Shown one piece after another: positions 1 through 8,239 of a stretch of 64,000 nucleotides of DNA. The stretch is from Streptomyces sp. NBC_01460. Lineage in GTDB: Bacteria; Actinomycetota; Actinomycetes; Streptomycetales; Streptomycetaceae. Positions within the stretch are counted from its first letter, which is position 1, and every line of letters starts with the position of its first letter. Under the pieces are notes generated by a model. The model saw nothing but the letters and a program-made list of their open reading frames with translations. It made no database searches and was not told the origin of the DNA. Location of the stretch: positions 558,001 through 622,000 of the forward strand of contig NZ_CP109473.1 in the NCBI RefSeq assembly GCF_036227405.1, in the 5' to 3' direction. The translations under genes and the position numbers were made by a program.

Positions 1-524
1 CGATCCGCGACGACCCGGGGTGGCGGGGCGGCGATTACCACGACGCGCCTCCCGGCTCGGGCCCTCACCGGGGGCTCGGACTCGCCCGGCGGATCGCCCA
101 TGTCACCTATCGCAGCGAGCCGGAGCTGGCGACACGGTTCGGCCGGCGGCCGCAGCCCGGTGAGCTGCCCTCGCGGGGCGGGCGCTACGAGGTGGAGTCG
201 TACCTCGAGCACCACGCGGCCAAACTGGTGCGCCGTTTCGACGCGGGCAGCTACGTGGCGCTCACCGAGGCGATGAACGGGCACGACATCGGCCGGGGCC
301 GCGGCGGTGTCGCGCGGGCGCTGCGCCGGGCGGACATGCCGGCCCTGGTCGCGGGCATCGATTCGGACCGGCTCTACCCGCCCTCGCAGCAGGCGGAGTT
401 CGCCTCGCTGCTGCCGGGCGCCGATCGCCTCCGGATCATCGAATCCCCGTACGGACACGACGGTTTCCTCATCGAGACCGACCATGTGGGCTCACTTGTA
501 AGGGAGTTGCTGCCCGGCCGGTGA
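1..524 (+). CDS. metX: Homoserine O-acetyltransferase, C-terminal part
   Basis: The open frame enters from the left edge (first full codon at position 3) and ends in TGA at 522-524, so only about 173 C-terminal residues are visible. The segment has the MetX alpha/beta-hydrolase signature: the [18 protein letters not shown] stretch, then [16 protein letters not shown], the catalytic-acid region [10 protein letters not shown] and the catalytic-histidine region [11 protein letters not shown]. The nucleophile serine lies outside the window. In the family the enzyme transfers acetyl from acetyl-CoA to homoserine in the cytosol, the entry step to methionine by direct sulfhydrylation. The next gene follows after 44 bp on the same strand but is functionally unrelated unless through sulfur metabolism. 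Confidence 0.93.
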   Translation, partial: IRDDPGWRGGDYHDAPPGSGPHRGLGLARRIAHVTYRSEPELATRFGRRPQPGELPSRGGRYEVESYLEHHAAKLVRRFDAGSYVALTEAMNGHDIGRGRGGVARALRRADMPALVAGIDSDRLYPPSQQAEFASLLPGADRLRIIESPYGHDGFLIETDHVGSLVRELLPGR

Positions 525-568
525 ACCCCATCCCCCTTCCCCGATCCCCTCACTCCCCTGGAGCACCC

Positions 569-1828
569 ATGAACTCCCCGTCCCTGTCCGAGGCCGCCTA
601 CGACCGCAGGCGGCTCCGGCAATGGACCCGCGGCCGCGCGAGATCGGCCGGGATCGACCGCCGTGATCTGCTGAAGCTGGTCGCCGCGGCCTCGGTCGCC
701 GCCCCGCTGGTCCCGGCCCTCGCCTCCCCAGCCCGGGCAGCGGAAGGACTCCCGGGAGTGGTGAAGCCGCTGCCCGCGGAGCTGTTCACGCTGCGCGGCA
801 CCAACGCCGAGACCAACTTCGCGGCGCTGCGGGACACCGGGCTCCTCACTCCCGCCGACCGCTTCTTCGTGCGCAACCACACCGCGACCCCCCTCATCGA
901 CGCCGCGGAGTGGAAGCTGACGGTCTGGGGCAGCGGGCTGACCGGGGGCCCCGTGGACTTCTCGTACGCGGCGCTGCGCGCCCTGCCGTCGGTCAGCCGC
1001 ACGGCGTTCGTGGAGTGCGCGGGCAACGGCCGGAGTTTCTTCGCCTCGCAGCAGGGCCAGCAGGTCAGCGGCACCGCGTGGACCCTGGGCGCGATCGGGA
1101 CGGCGCGCTGGCGCGGGGTGCGGCTCGCCGACGTGCTGCGCCGGGCGGGCCTGGGCCGGAACGCGGTCGACGTGCTGCCGCGCGGCCTGGACGCGGAGGT
1201 CGTCAGCGACGGGACGAATCTGGGCCGCGTGCGCAGGCCGCTGCCCGTGGAGAAGGCGCTGGACGACGTCATCCTCGCGTACGAGATGAACGGTGAGCCG
1301 CTGCCGCCCGACCACGGCGCTCCGGTCCGGCTGATCGTGCCGTCCTGGGTGGGCATAGCGAACATCAAGTGGGTGGGCGACATCGAGGTGAGCGCGGAGC
1401 CGCTGCTGAGTCCGTGGAACACGGGCCTGTACCGGCTGTTCGGTCCGGGGCACCCGCCCGAGGGCAGTGCGCCGCTGACCCGCCAGACGCTCAAGAGCGC
1501 CTTCGAGCTGACGCAGGGAGCCTCCTTCGCCGCCCACCGCAGGCATCTGCTCACCGGCCGGTCCTGGTCGGGCGGCGCCCCGGTGCGCTCGGTCGAGGTC
1601 AGCACCGACGGCGGCAGCCGGTGGCGCCCCGCCCGGCTGCGGGACGAGCCCCGGTCCGGGAGCTGGGTGCGGTGGACGGCCGACTGGGTCCCGAAGGAGA
1701 CGGGCCCCGGGGTCCTGCTGGCGCGGGCGACGGACCGCTCGGGCCGTACGCAGCCGGCCACGACCGCCCACAACACCCAGGGCTACCTCTTCGACGCGGT
1801 GGTGAGGCACCCGGTGACCGTGGTCTGA
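569..1828 (+). CDS. Sulfite-oxidase-type molybdopterin oxidoreductase, Tat-exported
   Basis: This 419-residue protein has the sulfite oxidase core: an N-terminal molybdopterin domain (about 70-270) with the cofactor-ligating cysteine in VECAGNGRSFF (C150 from this start), then a C-terminal dimerisation domain (about 290-415). The N terminus carries a twin-arginine signal, RRDLLKLVAAAS, followed by a hydrophobic stretch and an Ala-x-Ala-like end, so export in folded form is expected. A GTG at 521 overlaps the metX stop and is in frame, but ATG 569 has a GGAG ribosome site 7 nt upstream and places the signal correctly. No haem domain is present, as in SoxC/SorA-like and many uncharacterised actinobacterial members; the true substrate (sulfite, methionine sulfoxide or other) cannot be read from sequence. 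Confidence 0.88.
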   Translation: MNSPSLSEAAYDRRRLRQWTRGRARSAGIDRRDLLKLVAAASVAAPLVPALASPARAAEGLPGVVKPLPAELFTLRGTNAETNFAALRDTGLLTPADRFFVRNHTATPLIDAAEWKLTVWGSGLTGGPVDFSYAALRALPSVSRTAFVECAGNGRSFFASQQGQQVSGTAWTLGAIGTARWRGVRLADVLRRAGLGRNAVDVLPRGLDAEVVSDGTNLGRVRRPLPVEKALDDVILAYEMNGEPLPPDHGAPVRLIVPSWVGIANIKWVGDIEVSAEPLLSPWNTGLYRLFGPGHPPEGSAPLTRQTLKSAFELTQGASFAAHRRHLLTGRSWSGGAPVRSVEVSTDGGSRWRPARLRDEPRSGSWVRWTADWVPKETGPGVLLARATDRSGRTQPATTAHNTQGYLFDAVVRHPVTVV

Positions 1829-1835
1829 CCGGTCA
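1826..1835. other. Palindrome formed by two convergent stop codons
   Basis: The sequence TGACCGGTCA is a perfect 10-bp palindrome whose ends are the stop codons of the convergent molybdoenzyme and dehydrogenase genes. It is too short for a terminator on its own; no other terminator fits between the two genes. Confidence 0.6.
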
Positions 1836-2729
1836 TTCGGGACGGCCCGCGTAGTACGTGGCGATCATGTCCTGGCCGCCGTGTCCGGCCGCCTCCGCCC
1901 GGCCGAACCGCTCGGCGGAGGCGGCGACCAGATCGAGCTTCACCCCCGCGGCCTCGGCCGCGTCGAGGATCAGCCGGGTGTCCTTGAGCGCGGTGGAGAG
2001 CGCGAAACTCGGGCTGAGGTCGCCGGAGAGCACCGCCGCCGACTTGCCCTGGAGATACGGGGTGTCGAGCGGGCCGCCCTTCATCGCGTCCAGGAAGAGC
2101 TGCGGGTCGAGCCCGATTCCCTCGGCGAGATTGAGGCACTCCGCGACACCGTTGACCATGTTGATCACCCAGGTGTTGGCCACGAGCTTCAGCCGGGTGG
2201 CGGCTCCCGGTTCCTCCCCGACCCATACGGTGCGCTGCCCGACGGCGTCCAGGACGGGCAGGACGGTGGCACGGGCTCCGGACGGGCCGGAGACGAACAC
2301 GGTGAGGGTGCCCTGCTCGGCGGGCTGCTTCGTGCCGGAGACCGGTGCGTCGAGGTAGACGAGGCCCAGTCCGGCGGCCCGGTGGGCGAGGTCGGTCGTG
2401 GCGTCGAGGCCGACGGTGGAGCTCTGCAGCCAGACCTGGCCCGGGCGCAGCCCGGGGGTCGCGGCGGTGAGGGTCTCCGCCACGGACGGGCCGTCGTTCA
2501 GCGTGGTGAGGACGACGTCGGCCCCGCGTACCGCCTCCTCGGCGGTGTCCATGACGGTGGCGCCGTGGCGGGCGAGCGGTTCGGCCCGTGAGCGCGTGCG
2601 GTTCCAGACGCGGACGGGGATCCGCTCCCTGAGCAGGCTGCGGGCCATCCCCGATCCCATGATCCCGGTGCCCAGGACCGCGACGGTCGGGGTTCCGGGG
2701 GCCTGTTCGGTGGTGGATGCGGTGGTCAT
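1833..2729 (-). CDS. NAD(P)-dependent beta-hydroxyacid dehydrogenase (3-hydroxyisobutyrate dehydrogenase-like)
   Basis: The 298-residue protein opens with a Rossmann fold (VAVLGTGIMGSGMARSLL, about residues 15-32) and follows the family order: ADVVLTTLNDG, the substrate-binding SSTVGLDAT and DAPVSGTKQPAEQGTLTVFVSG stretch, and the catalytic-lysine helix RLKLVANTWVINMVNG. The C-terminal domain contains FALSTALKD. Family members reduce or oxidise beta-hydroxyacids such as 3-hydroxyisobutyrate or tartronate semialdehyde; imine reductases are close relatives, so substrate is open. ATG 2729 has an AGGGA site; a much longer open frame upstream overlaps cbiZ and is not used. It ends 4 bp from the convergent molybdoenzyme gene and lies 44 bp after cbiZ on the same strand. 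Confidence 0.88.
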   Translation of the reverse strand: MTTASTTEQAPGTPTVAVLGTGIMGSGMARSLLRERIPVRVWNRTRSRAEPLARHGATVMDTAEEAVRGADVVLTTLNDGPSVAETLTAATPGLRPGQVWLQSSTVGLDATTDLAHRAAGLGLVYLDAPVSGTKQPAEQGTLTVFVSGPSGARATVLPVLDAVGQRTVWVGEEPGAATRLKLVANTWVINMVNGVAECLNLAEGIGLDPQLFLDAMKGGPLDTPYLQGKSAAVLSGDLSPSFALSTALKDTRLILDAAEAAGVKLDLVAASAERFGRAEAAGHGGQDMIATYYAGRPE

Positions 2730-2773
2730 GGAGGTTCCCTTCGTCGTCCGGGCGGTCCCGGGACCGGTGGAAT

Positions 2774-3388
2774 TCAAGACTGCCGCAGCGCGCTTTCCAG
2801 GACGGCGCGGTGCACGGATCGGGCGAGTCGCGCGCCCCACCGCGAGCGGGGCCCCGCGAAGGGTTCGCCGGGCTGTGCTCCCGGGTCGGGCGCGGCGACG
2901 CACACGGCGTCCGTCGGTGTGCCGGAGCAGTCGAGTCCGGCGTCCAGGAGTGCCTGGACCTTCGCCTCGGTGGCGGTGGCCACCGCGTTGACCAGGGCGG
3001 CGTCGGAGAGCGCCACGGGGAGGACGACGACGATGTTGACGGTGCCCGGGGGGAGCGCGGCCCATCCCCGTACGCCGAGGCCGCTGGTGACGGTCGCGGT
3101 CACGCCGCCGTCGTCGGCGACGGCGTACGCGGTGACGTCGGCGGCGGTCATCAGCCCGGCGCCCTGGCCGTCGAGCGCCTCGGCCGCCGCGATCTCCGCC
3201 AGGTGCCGGTCGGGGTCGAGCCGGGGATACCCACCGGGCACCTGGGCGTTCAGGATCCAGGCGCGCGCGCCGATCCCGCCGCCGAGCACGGCGCTGCTGC
3301 ACACCCTCCAGCCGGGGCCCAGCCGCCAGACCAGATGGTGCAGCCCGGCGCCGTCCTCGTGGCGGGCCAGCAGTTCGCCGCGCTGCAC
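2774..3388 (-). CDS. cbiZ: Adenosylcobinamide amidohydrolase
   Basis: The protein (204 residues from the GTG at 3388) matches the CbiZ family: an N-terminal RHEDGAGLHHLVWRLGPGW block, the SSAVLGGGIG motif, then WILNAQVPGGYPRLDPDRHLAEIAAA, and a conserved end with DAVCVAAP. Known CbiZ enzymes hydrolyse the aminopropanol amide of adenosylcobinamide or pseudocobalamin to give adenosylcobyric acid, letting cells rebuild scavenged corrinoids. The start is uncertain because no clear ribosome site precedes 3388; a farther in-frame GTG at 3520 would add residues with no family similarity. A cobalamin-riboswitch-controlled importer lies 3.3 kb away, which supports a salvage role. Confidence 0.87.
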   Translation of the reverse strand: MQRGELLARHEDGAGLHHLVWRLGPGWRVCSSAVLGGGIGARAWILNAQVPGGYPRLDPDRHLAEIAAAEALDGQGAGLMTAADVTAYAVADDGGVTATVTSGLGVRGWAALPPGTVNIVVVLPVALSDAALVNAVATATEAKVQALLDAGLDCSGTPTDAVCVAAPDPGAQPGEPFAGPRSRWGARLARSVHRAVLESALRQS

Positions 3389-3714
3389 GGGCAGGCTCGT
3401 GCCTGTGGATCCGATGACGCACCCCGGTCCGTGAGAGGCCTGCCGACGGTCGGCAACGGCGCGTCGATCATACGGTCGGGCCGGGTCCGCACATCGGGCG
3501 CACCCGGGAGAGTGCCTCACTCGAATGGCGTAACGCGTGTGGCGGGCGGAGAACCGCGTGGAGCGGTGCCACCGCCCTCCCCCGGTGCCCTGGGCCGTCC
3601 GGCGCCCAGGCCGGGAGGTTGCAGCGTCCAACCGGGTGAGGCGCGATGGAACCCGGACGCGCCTCCCCTGCTGGACCCAACCGCAGGACGCGCCCGGGCG
3701 AGGAGGAATCGGCC
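3389..3714. other. Divergent intergenic region, cbiZ / PRC-barrel gene
   Basis: About 326 bp between divergent genes. Apart from the strong AGGAGG ribosome site at 3701-3706 of the downstream gene I see no convincing promoter hexamers, operator palindrome or riboswitch. Part of it may be coding if cbiZ starts farther upstream. Confidence 0.5.
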
Positions 3715-4734
3715 ATGGGAGCCGCTGACGGTTTCACGGATTCCGGAGAACTCGACGGTCTGACCGTCTACGACAGCGACGGCGAGAAGGTCGGCACAGT
3801 GGGCCGGGTCTACGTCGACGACGACACCGGCAAGCCCGACTGGATCACGGTCAAGACCGGCATGTTCGGCATGAAGGAGAGCTTCGTACCGCTGGCCGGA
3901 GCCCGCCGCGTGGGCTCCGACCTGCACGTCTCGCACCCGAAGGACCGCGTGAAGGACGCTCCCCGGGTGGACGCGGACGCGCACCTCTCCGTATCGGAGG
4001 AGGAGGAGCTCTACCGGCACTACGGGCTGACCAGGAAGGGGGCGGCCGCCCACGGCGGAGCGGGCGGCGACGCGCGCACGACGTCGGGCACCGGAACGGC
4101 TGCCATGGGCGCCGCGGGTGCGGCCGGCGCGGCCGGAGCCGCAGGAAAGGCCGGCACCACCTCGGGCGGCCAGGCGAAGGCCACCACCGGGACCACGGCC
4201 GGCATGGGCACCACCGGTGCCGGCGCCGGCAGGCACCGCGACATGGACACGTCCTCCACGTCGCGCCCGCTCGCGGGAGCCGGAGCCGAGCGGTCCGCCA
4301 CGGGCGCCGGAGGCCGGGAGGAGATGATCCGGTCCGAGGAACAGCTCCAGGTCGGTACGGAGGAGTACGAGAGCGGAAAGGCGCGCCTGCACAAGTACGT
4401 GGTGACCGAGAACGTCACCCGGACGGTGCCGGTGTCCCACGAGGAGGTACGCGTGGTGCGCGAGCCTCTGCAGCCCGGCGAGAAGGGAGTGGGCACGAGG
4501 GGGCGGAGCGAACTCGGCGAACAGGACGTCGAAGTCACCCTGCACGCCGAACGAGCCACCGTCAGCAAGGAGTCGGTGCCCGTGGAGCGGGTCCGTCTCG
4601 AGACCAGCAAGGTCACCGAGCAGAAGGAAGTCTCCGCCGAGCTCCGCAAGGAGAAGATCGACTACGCGGACGGCAAGGAGATGGGCGGCGACAAGGACAT
4701 GGGCGGCGAGTTCGGCCAGGGACGTCGTCGCTGA
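3715..4734 (+). CDS. PRC-barrel and DUF2382 domain protein
   Basis: The 339-residue protein has a PRC-barrel near the N terminus (about 10-75; GLTVYDSDGEKVGTVGRVYV, then PDWITVKTG and SFVPLAGAR), an Ala/Gly/Thr-rich linker with short AAGAAGAAG and TTSGG repeats (about 115-200), and a C-terminal DUF2382 domain (about 205-320; RSEEQLQVGTEEYESGKARL, VTENVTRTVPVSHEEVRV). DUF2382 proteins, known as YsnF/AvaK-like, are stress-associated in bacteria; no enzymatic activity is established. The start is fixed by AGGAGG at 3701, nine bases before ATG. No signal peptide or membrane segment is present, so it should be cytosolic. Confidence 0.9.
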   Translation: MGAADGFTDSGELDGLTVYDSDGEKVGTVGRVYVDDDTGKPDWITVKTGMFGMKESFVPLAGARRVGSDLHVSHPKDRVKDAPRVDADAHLSVSEEEELYRHYGLTRKGAAAHGGAGGDARTTSGTGTAAMGAAGAAGAAGAAGKAGTTSGGQAKATTGTTAGMGTTGAGAGRHRDMDTSSTSRPLAGAGAERSATGAGGREEMIRSEEQLQVGTEEYESGKARLHKYVVTENVTRTVPVSHEEVRVVREPLQPGEKGVGTRGRSELGEQDVEVTLHAERATVSKESVPVERVRLETSKVTEQKEVSAELRKEKIDYADGKEMGGDKDMGGEFGQGRRR

Positions 4735-4774
4735 CCCCCTCCCACAGCGGCGAGAGGCCGCACGACAGTGGCGA

Positions 4775-4806
4775 GGGGCGGACCCGGAGGTTCACGGGCC
4801 CGCCCC
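4775..4806 (+). terminator. Hairpin terminator after the PRC-barrel gene
   Basis: A 12-bp stem, GGGGCGGACCCG with CGGGCCCGCCCC, has one mismatch and an 8-nt loop. It lies 40 bp after the stop. It could also act on the convergent ABC operon, which ends at 4850. Confidence 0.7.
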
Positions 4807-4849
4807 TTCGTCACGGGTTCTCCCCGCGGCGGCTCCGCCCCCGGAGGGA

Positions 4850-5638
4850 TCAGCCCGGCAGGAACCGTACCGACGGCCGGCCTTCCGGCCCGTCCGGCGT
4901 CACCACCGCGCGTACCCGGTAGACGTCCGCGATGAGTTCCTCGGTGATCACCTCCGAGGGTGTGCCGGCGGCCACCACGCGGCCGTCCTTCATGACCGTG
5001 ACCCGGTCGCAGAACATCGCGGCCAGATTCAGGTCGTGCAGCGCCACCACCGCGGTCACGGGCAGCGCGGCGACCAGGGACAGCAGCTCCAGCTGGTGCT
5101 GGATGTCCAGGTGGTTCGTCGGTTCGTCGAGCAGGAGTTCCCGGGGCCGCTGGGCGAGGGCGCGGGCGATCTGGACCCGCTGGCGTTCCCCTCCGGACAG
5201 GGTGTGCCAGGACTGAGAGGCGCGGTCCTGGAGTCCCGTGCGCGTCAGCGCCTCGCGTACCGCGGCCTCGTCCTCGGGGCCGGGCGCGGACCAGGCGCGC
5301 CGGTGCGGGATGCGGCCGAGGCGTACGACGTCCAGCACGCTGAGGTCGACCTGCGTGACGGCGTGCTGGTCGACGACGGCCACGCGACGGGCCACGCCTC
5401 GCCGGCCGGTCTCGGCGAGGGTGCGGCCGTCGAGGGTGACGACCCCGGAGCCGGGGGCGAGCACGCCCGCCATCACCCGCAGCAGTGTGGTCTTGCCGGA
5501 GCCGTTCGGCCCGAGCAGGCCGACCGTGGTGCCGGGGGGCGGGGCGATGCTCACCCCGTCGAGGACGATCCTCCCGCCGGCCTCCCGGCTGACCCGCGCG
5601 GCCCGCAGCCCGTCGGAGGTGGTGCCGGCCGTGGTCAT
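4850..5638 (-). CDS. Corrinoid/Fe-siderophore-type ABC importer ATPase
   Basis: This 262-residue ATPase belongs to the FecE/BtuD/HmuV family. Visible motifs are Walker A LLGPNGSGKTTLL (about 37-49), Q-loop VAVVDQHAV, signature LSGGERQRVQIARAL, Walker B RELLLDEPTNHLD and the switch histidine in VVALHDLN. It overlaps the permease gene by 4 bp (ATGA), so translation is coupled, and it is the last gene of the importer operon. The riboswitch at the head of the operon points to a cobalamin-type cargo and a BtuD-like role. The enzyme would sit on the cytoplasmic face of the membrane and drive uptake by ATP hydrolysis. Confidence 0.93.
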   Translation of the reverse strand: MTTAGTTSDGLRAARVSREAGGRIVLDGVSIAPPPGTTVGLLGPNGSGKTTLLRVMAGVLAPGSGVVTLDGRTLAETGRRGVARRVAVVDQHAVTQVDLSVLDVVRLGRIPHRRAWSAPGPEDEAAVREALTRTGLQDRASQSWHTLSGGERQRVQIARALAQRPRELLLDEPTNHLDIQHQLELLSLVAALPVTAVVALHDLNLAAMFCDRVTVMKDGRVVAAGTPSEVITEELIADVYRVRAVVTPDGPEGRPSVRFLPG

Positions 5639-6720
5639 GCGCTCCTCCGGGTGCGGTACAGGACGAGGACGAAGGCGGGCACCCCGATGAGGGAGGTGAC
5701 CACGCCGACCGGCACCTCCTGCGGGTCGAGGACGGTCCTGGCCAGGGTGTCGACCCAGACCAGGAAGACCGCCCCGGCGAGCGCGGTCACCGGCAGCAGC
5801 CTCCGGTGCCCCGAACCGGTCAGCGCCCGGGCGGCGTGCGGCAGGACGAGCCCGACGAACCCGATGGCGCCCGCCGAGCTGACGAGAGCCGCGGTCAGCA
5901 GCGCGGTCGTGCAGAGCAGCACGATCCGGGTGCGGGCGACATGCACCCCGAGGGCGGCCGCGGCGTCCTGCCCGAAGGCGAAGGCGTCGAGGGTGCGGGC
6001 GTGCCCGAGGCAGACCCCCAGGGTCACCACCAGCACGCCGGAGCACGTCCACACGTCGATCCAGCCCACCCCGCTCAGCGAGCCGAGCAGCCAGAAGAGC
6101 ACGCCCCGGGTCTGTTCGGCGTCGGCGGCGATCATCACGACGAAGGAGGTGAGCGCGGAGAAGAGCTGCATGGCCGCGACCCCGGAGAGGACGACCCGGT
6201 CGGTGGATCCGCCGAGCGTGTGGCTGAGCAGCAGCACGAGGGCAAACGAGCACAGCGCCCCGGCGAAGGCGCCGGCCGAGACCGACACCGCTCCCCCGCC
6301 GACGCCCAGGACGACGACCACCACCGCCCCGGTCGACGCCCCCGAGGAGACGCCGAGGACGAAGGGGTCGGCGAGCGGATTGCGCAGCAGCGACTGCATC
6401 ACGGTGCCGCAGACCGCGAGTCCGGCGCCGCACACCGCGGCGAGCAGCGTGCGGGGCATGCGCAGGTTCCAGATGATGCCGTCCCGGATCGGGGTCAGCC
6501 GCGCGTCACCGAGGCCGAGGTGCGAGGCCACCGCCGACCAGACGTCCGGGACGGAGATACGGGCGGGTCCGATGGTGACGGCCACCGCGACGGACAGGAG
6601 CAGGAGGGCCCCTCCCGCGCTCCACAGCAGGCCGCCGCGCAGGACGCGCCTCCCGGCGGGCGTCGGGACGGCGAAGGACTCCTGGACGCGTGTGTCGGGG
6701 GCGTGTCCGGTGTTCGTCAC
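5635..6720 (-). CDS. FecCD/BtuC-type ABC importer permease
   Basis: The 361-residue membrane protein shows the FecCD family pattern: a short cytoplasmic N terminus, a first helix at about 33-52, the conserved block NLRMPRTLLAAVCGAGLAVCG followed by RNPLADPFVLGVSSGAS, and the C-terminal GAIGFVGLVLPHAAR motif that contacts the ATPase. About ten hydrophobic helices can be counted, as in BtuC. It starts with GTG at 6720, overlapping the binding-protein stop by 4 bp (GTGA), and its own stop overlaps the ATPase start. It is the transmembrane path of the riboswitch-controlled importer. Confidence 0.93.
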   Translation of the reverse strand: MTNTGHAPDTRVQESFAVPTPAGRRVLRGGLLWSAGGALLLLSVAVAVTIGPARISVPDVWSAVASHLGLGDARLTPIRDGIIWNLRMPRTLLAAVCGAGLAVCGTVMQSLLRNPLADPFVLGVSSGASTGAVVVVVLGVGGGAVSVSAGAFAGALCSFALVLLLSHTLGGSTDRVVLSGVAAMQLFSALTSFVVMIAADAEQTRGVLFWLLGSLSGVGWIDVWTCSGVLVVTLGVCLGHARTLDAFAFGQDAAAALGVHVARTRIVLLCTTALLTAALVSSAGAIGFVGLVLPHAARALTGSGHRRLLPVTALAGAVFLVWVDTLARTVLDPQEVPVGVVTSLIGVPAFVLVLYRTRRSA

Positions 6721-7760
6721 CCGGCGAGCCCGAACGAGCGCAGCCCCGCCGCGACGCGCTCCACGCCCTCCACCGTGCGGATGGTCGGGTTCATCGCCTG
6801 ACCGCTGAGCAGCACGTACCTCTTGTGCCGGACGGCGTCCAGGTTCTTCGTGGCGGGGTTGGACTCCAGGAACGCGATCTTCTTCTCTGCGCTCTCGGCC
6901 GTCTGCGACCTGCGGGTCAGGTCGCCGATGACCAGGACCTCGGGGTTGCGGTCAGCGACCGTCTCCCAGTTGATCTGGGGCCATTCCTCGTGCGTGTCGT
7001 CGAAGACGTTCTTCGCGCCGAGCTCCTCGGTGATGATGCCGGGGGCACCGCAGCAGCCCGCGAGGTAGGGGGCCTCGGCGTTGGCGAACCAGTAGAGCAG
7101 GGTGGCGTCGGAGGCGTCGATGCCGGCGGTCGCCCTGTCGACGCGGCCCCGGAGGCTCGTGACGAGCTTCTCGCCCCTCTCCGGGACGCCGAACACCTGG
7201 GCCAGGTCGCGCACTTCGTCGTAGACGGGGTCCATGGTCAGGGGCTCGGCGCGGGAACCGTCACCACTGCCCGTGTTGTCCTTGCCCACGCAGTCGGACG
7301 GGGCGAGGTAGGTCGGCACGCCCAGGTCCTCGAACTGGTCACGGGACGCCACACCGCCCTTGCCGAGGGTCGACTCGAACGAGGCGCTGACGAAGTCGGG
7401 TTCCTCGGCCAGGACCTTCTCGGAGGAGGGCTGGTTCCCGGCGATACGGGGAACGGTGGCCTCGTCCTTCTCCAGGCCCTTCATCACCGGGTCCGTCCAG
7501 GTCGCGGTGGCGGCGAGCCGGTCCGCGAGGCCCAGGGAGAGCAGGATCTCCGTCGATCCCTGGTTGAGGGAGACGGCGTGACGCGGAGCGGCGTCGACGG
7601 TCACCGTACGGCCGCAGTTCTTCAGGGTCACCGGGTAGCCGTCCGCGGAACCCTCCCGCCCTGCGCCTTCGGAGGTGGTCCCTCCGCCGCAGGCGGTCAG
7701 CAGGACAAGTCCGGCGGTGAGCAGGGCTGTTCGGCGTACGGTACTGGTTATGGACGGCAC
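6717..7760 (-). CDS. Corrinoid/siderophore ABC importer lipoprotein (binding protein)
   Basis: The protein (347 residues from GTG 7760) starts with basic residues, a hydrophobic stretch and the lipobox LLTAC, so it is a membrane-anchored lipoprotein. The body is a class III periplasmic-binding fold: VTVDAAPRHAVSLNQGSTEILLSLGLADRL at the N-terminal lobe, a bridging helix, and NPEVLVIGD in the C-terminal lobe. GTG 7760 has GAGGGA upstream; the in-frame ATG at 7787 lies farther out without a ribosome site. Siderophore and B12 binding proteins look alike, but the cobalamin riboswitch directly upstream argues for a corrinoid (BtuF-like) ligand. The CGAPG segment with two cysteines (GCCGAPG) is a small oddity. 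Confidence 0.9.
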   Translation of the reverse strand: MPSITSTVRRTALLTAGLVLLTACGGGTTSEGAGREGSADGYPVTLKNCGRTVTVDAAPRHAVSLNQGSTEILLSLGLADRLAATATWTDPVMKGLEKDEATVPRIAGNQPSSEKVLAEEPDFVSASFESTLGKGGVASRDQFEDLGVPTYLAPSDCVGKDNTGSGDGSRAEPLTMDPVYDEVRDLAQVFGVPERGEKLVTSLRGRVDRATAGIDASDATLLYWFANAEAPYLAGCCGAPGIITEELGAKNVFDDTHEEWPQINWETVADRNPEVLVIGDLTRRSQTAESAEKKIAFLESNPATKNLDAVRHKRYVLLSGQAMNPTIRTVEGVERVAAGLRSFGLAG

Positions 7761-7821
7761 GGGGTCCCTCGGCGTCTCTGGGCCCATGCGCGGGGCCCGC
7801 TACGGTGTTCCGCCCCCGGGT

Positions 7822-8003
7822 GCGGGAGCGGGTGCCAGCAGGTCTTCGGACTCGGGTTCGTCCGGACGGAGCGCCTTCCCGGTCCACCCGAGGGTGTTCC
7901 AGTGGCCGTGGCCCCGCCCGTCCCCCTCACCGCTGCGCGTCAGCTCCGGATTCGCACCGGATTCCCTGACTCCACGTGGAGTGTGACTGGCGTCTGCAAG
8001 CTA
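7822..8003 (-). promoter_or_regulatory. Cobalamin (B12) riboswitch
   Basis: Read on the minus strand, the leader of the importer operon contains the class-defining blocks in order: a GGGAATCCGGTGCGAATCC core, GCTGACGCGCAGCGG, the GGCCACTGG segment matching the conserved CCACTG, and a 3' GAAGACCTGCTGGC corresponding to the family's GA-ACCTGCC box. The boundaries are approximate. In the family, adenosylcobalamin binding represses expression, in actinomycetes usually by blocking translation. It ends about 60 nt before the GTG of the binding protein and fills most of the 308-bp gap to the next gene. Confidence 0.92.
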
Positions 8004-8068
8004 TCACGCGGTGCGGCGACGGCTCCGAGGGCCGTCGCCGCCTCCGTGCCCGGCCGGCCGTCGGCGGG

Positions 8069-8239
8069 TCAGCGCTTGGGGTGAACCGATTCGCCGCCTT
8101 CCGGCTGCGGCTTCCCGCACCGGCGGGCGAGCACGGACGTCGTGCCCCAGTAGGCCAGCAGGACGGTACGCAGGCCCAGGACCTCCAGGCGCTCCCCCAG
8201 CCGGCCGCACACGGTCCGCTCCCCGTGCACGGCGCTCAT
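8069..8239 (-). CDS. Small hypothetical protein coupled to the acyl-CoA oxidase gene
   Basis: A 56-residue reading frame begins with an ATG that overlaps the oxidase stop as ATGA, the usual sign of translational coupling in this genome. The product (starting MSAVHGERTVCGRLGERLEV, with LGLRTVLLAYWG in the middle and a basic, proline-containing tail ending VHPKR) has two cysteines, no signal peptide and one weakly hydrophobic stretch. I do not recognise a family. The coupling and the normal codon bias make it a plausible gene, but its shortness keeps confidence moderate. Confidence 0.5.
   Translation of the reverse strand: MSAVHGERTVCGRLGERLEVLGLRTVLLAYWGTTSVLARRCGKPQPEGGESVHPKR

Noticed and set aside
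4850..6433. A single 527-codon protein joining the ATPase to an N-terminal extension
   Set aside because: The extension is an out-of-frame reading of the permease; the ATPase has its own ATG overlapping the permease stop.
6717..7760. Iron-siderophore importer annotation
   Set aside because: Protein similarity allows it, but the cobalamin riboswitch in the leader makes a corrinoid cargo more likely.
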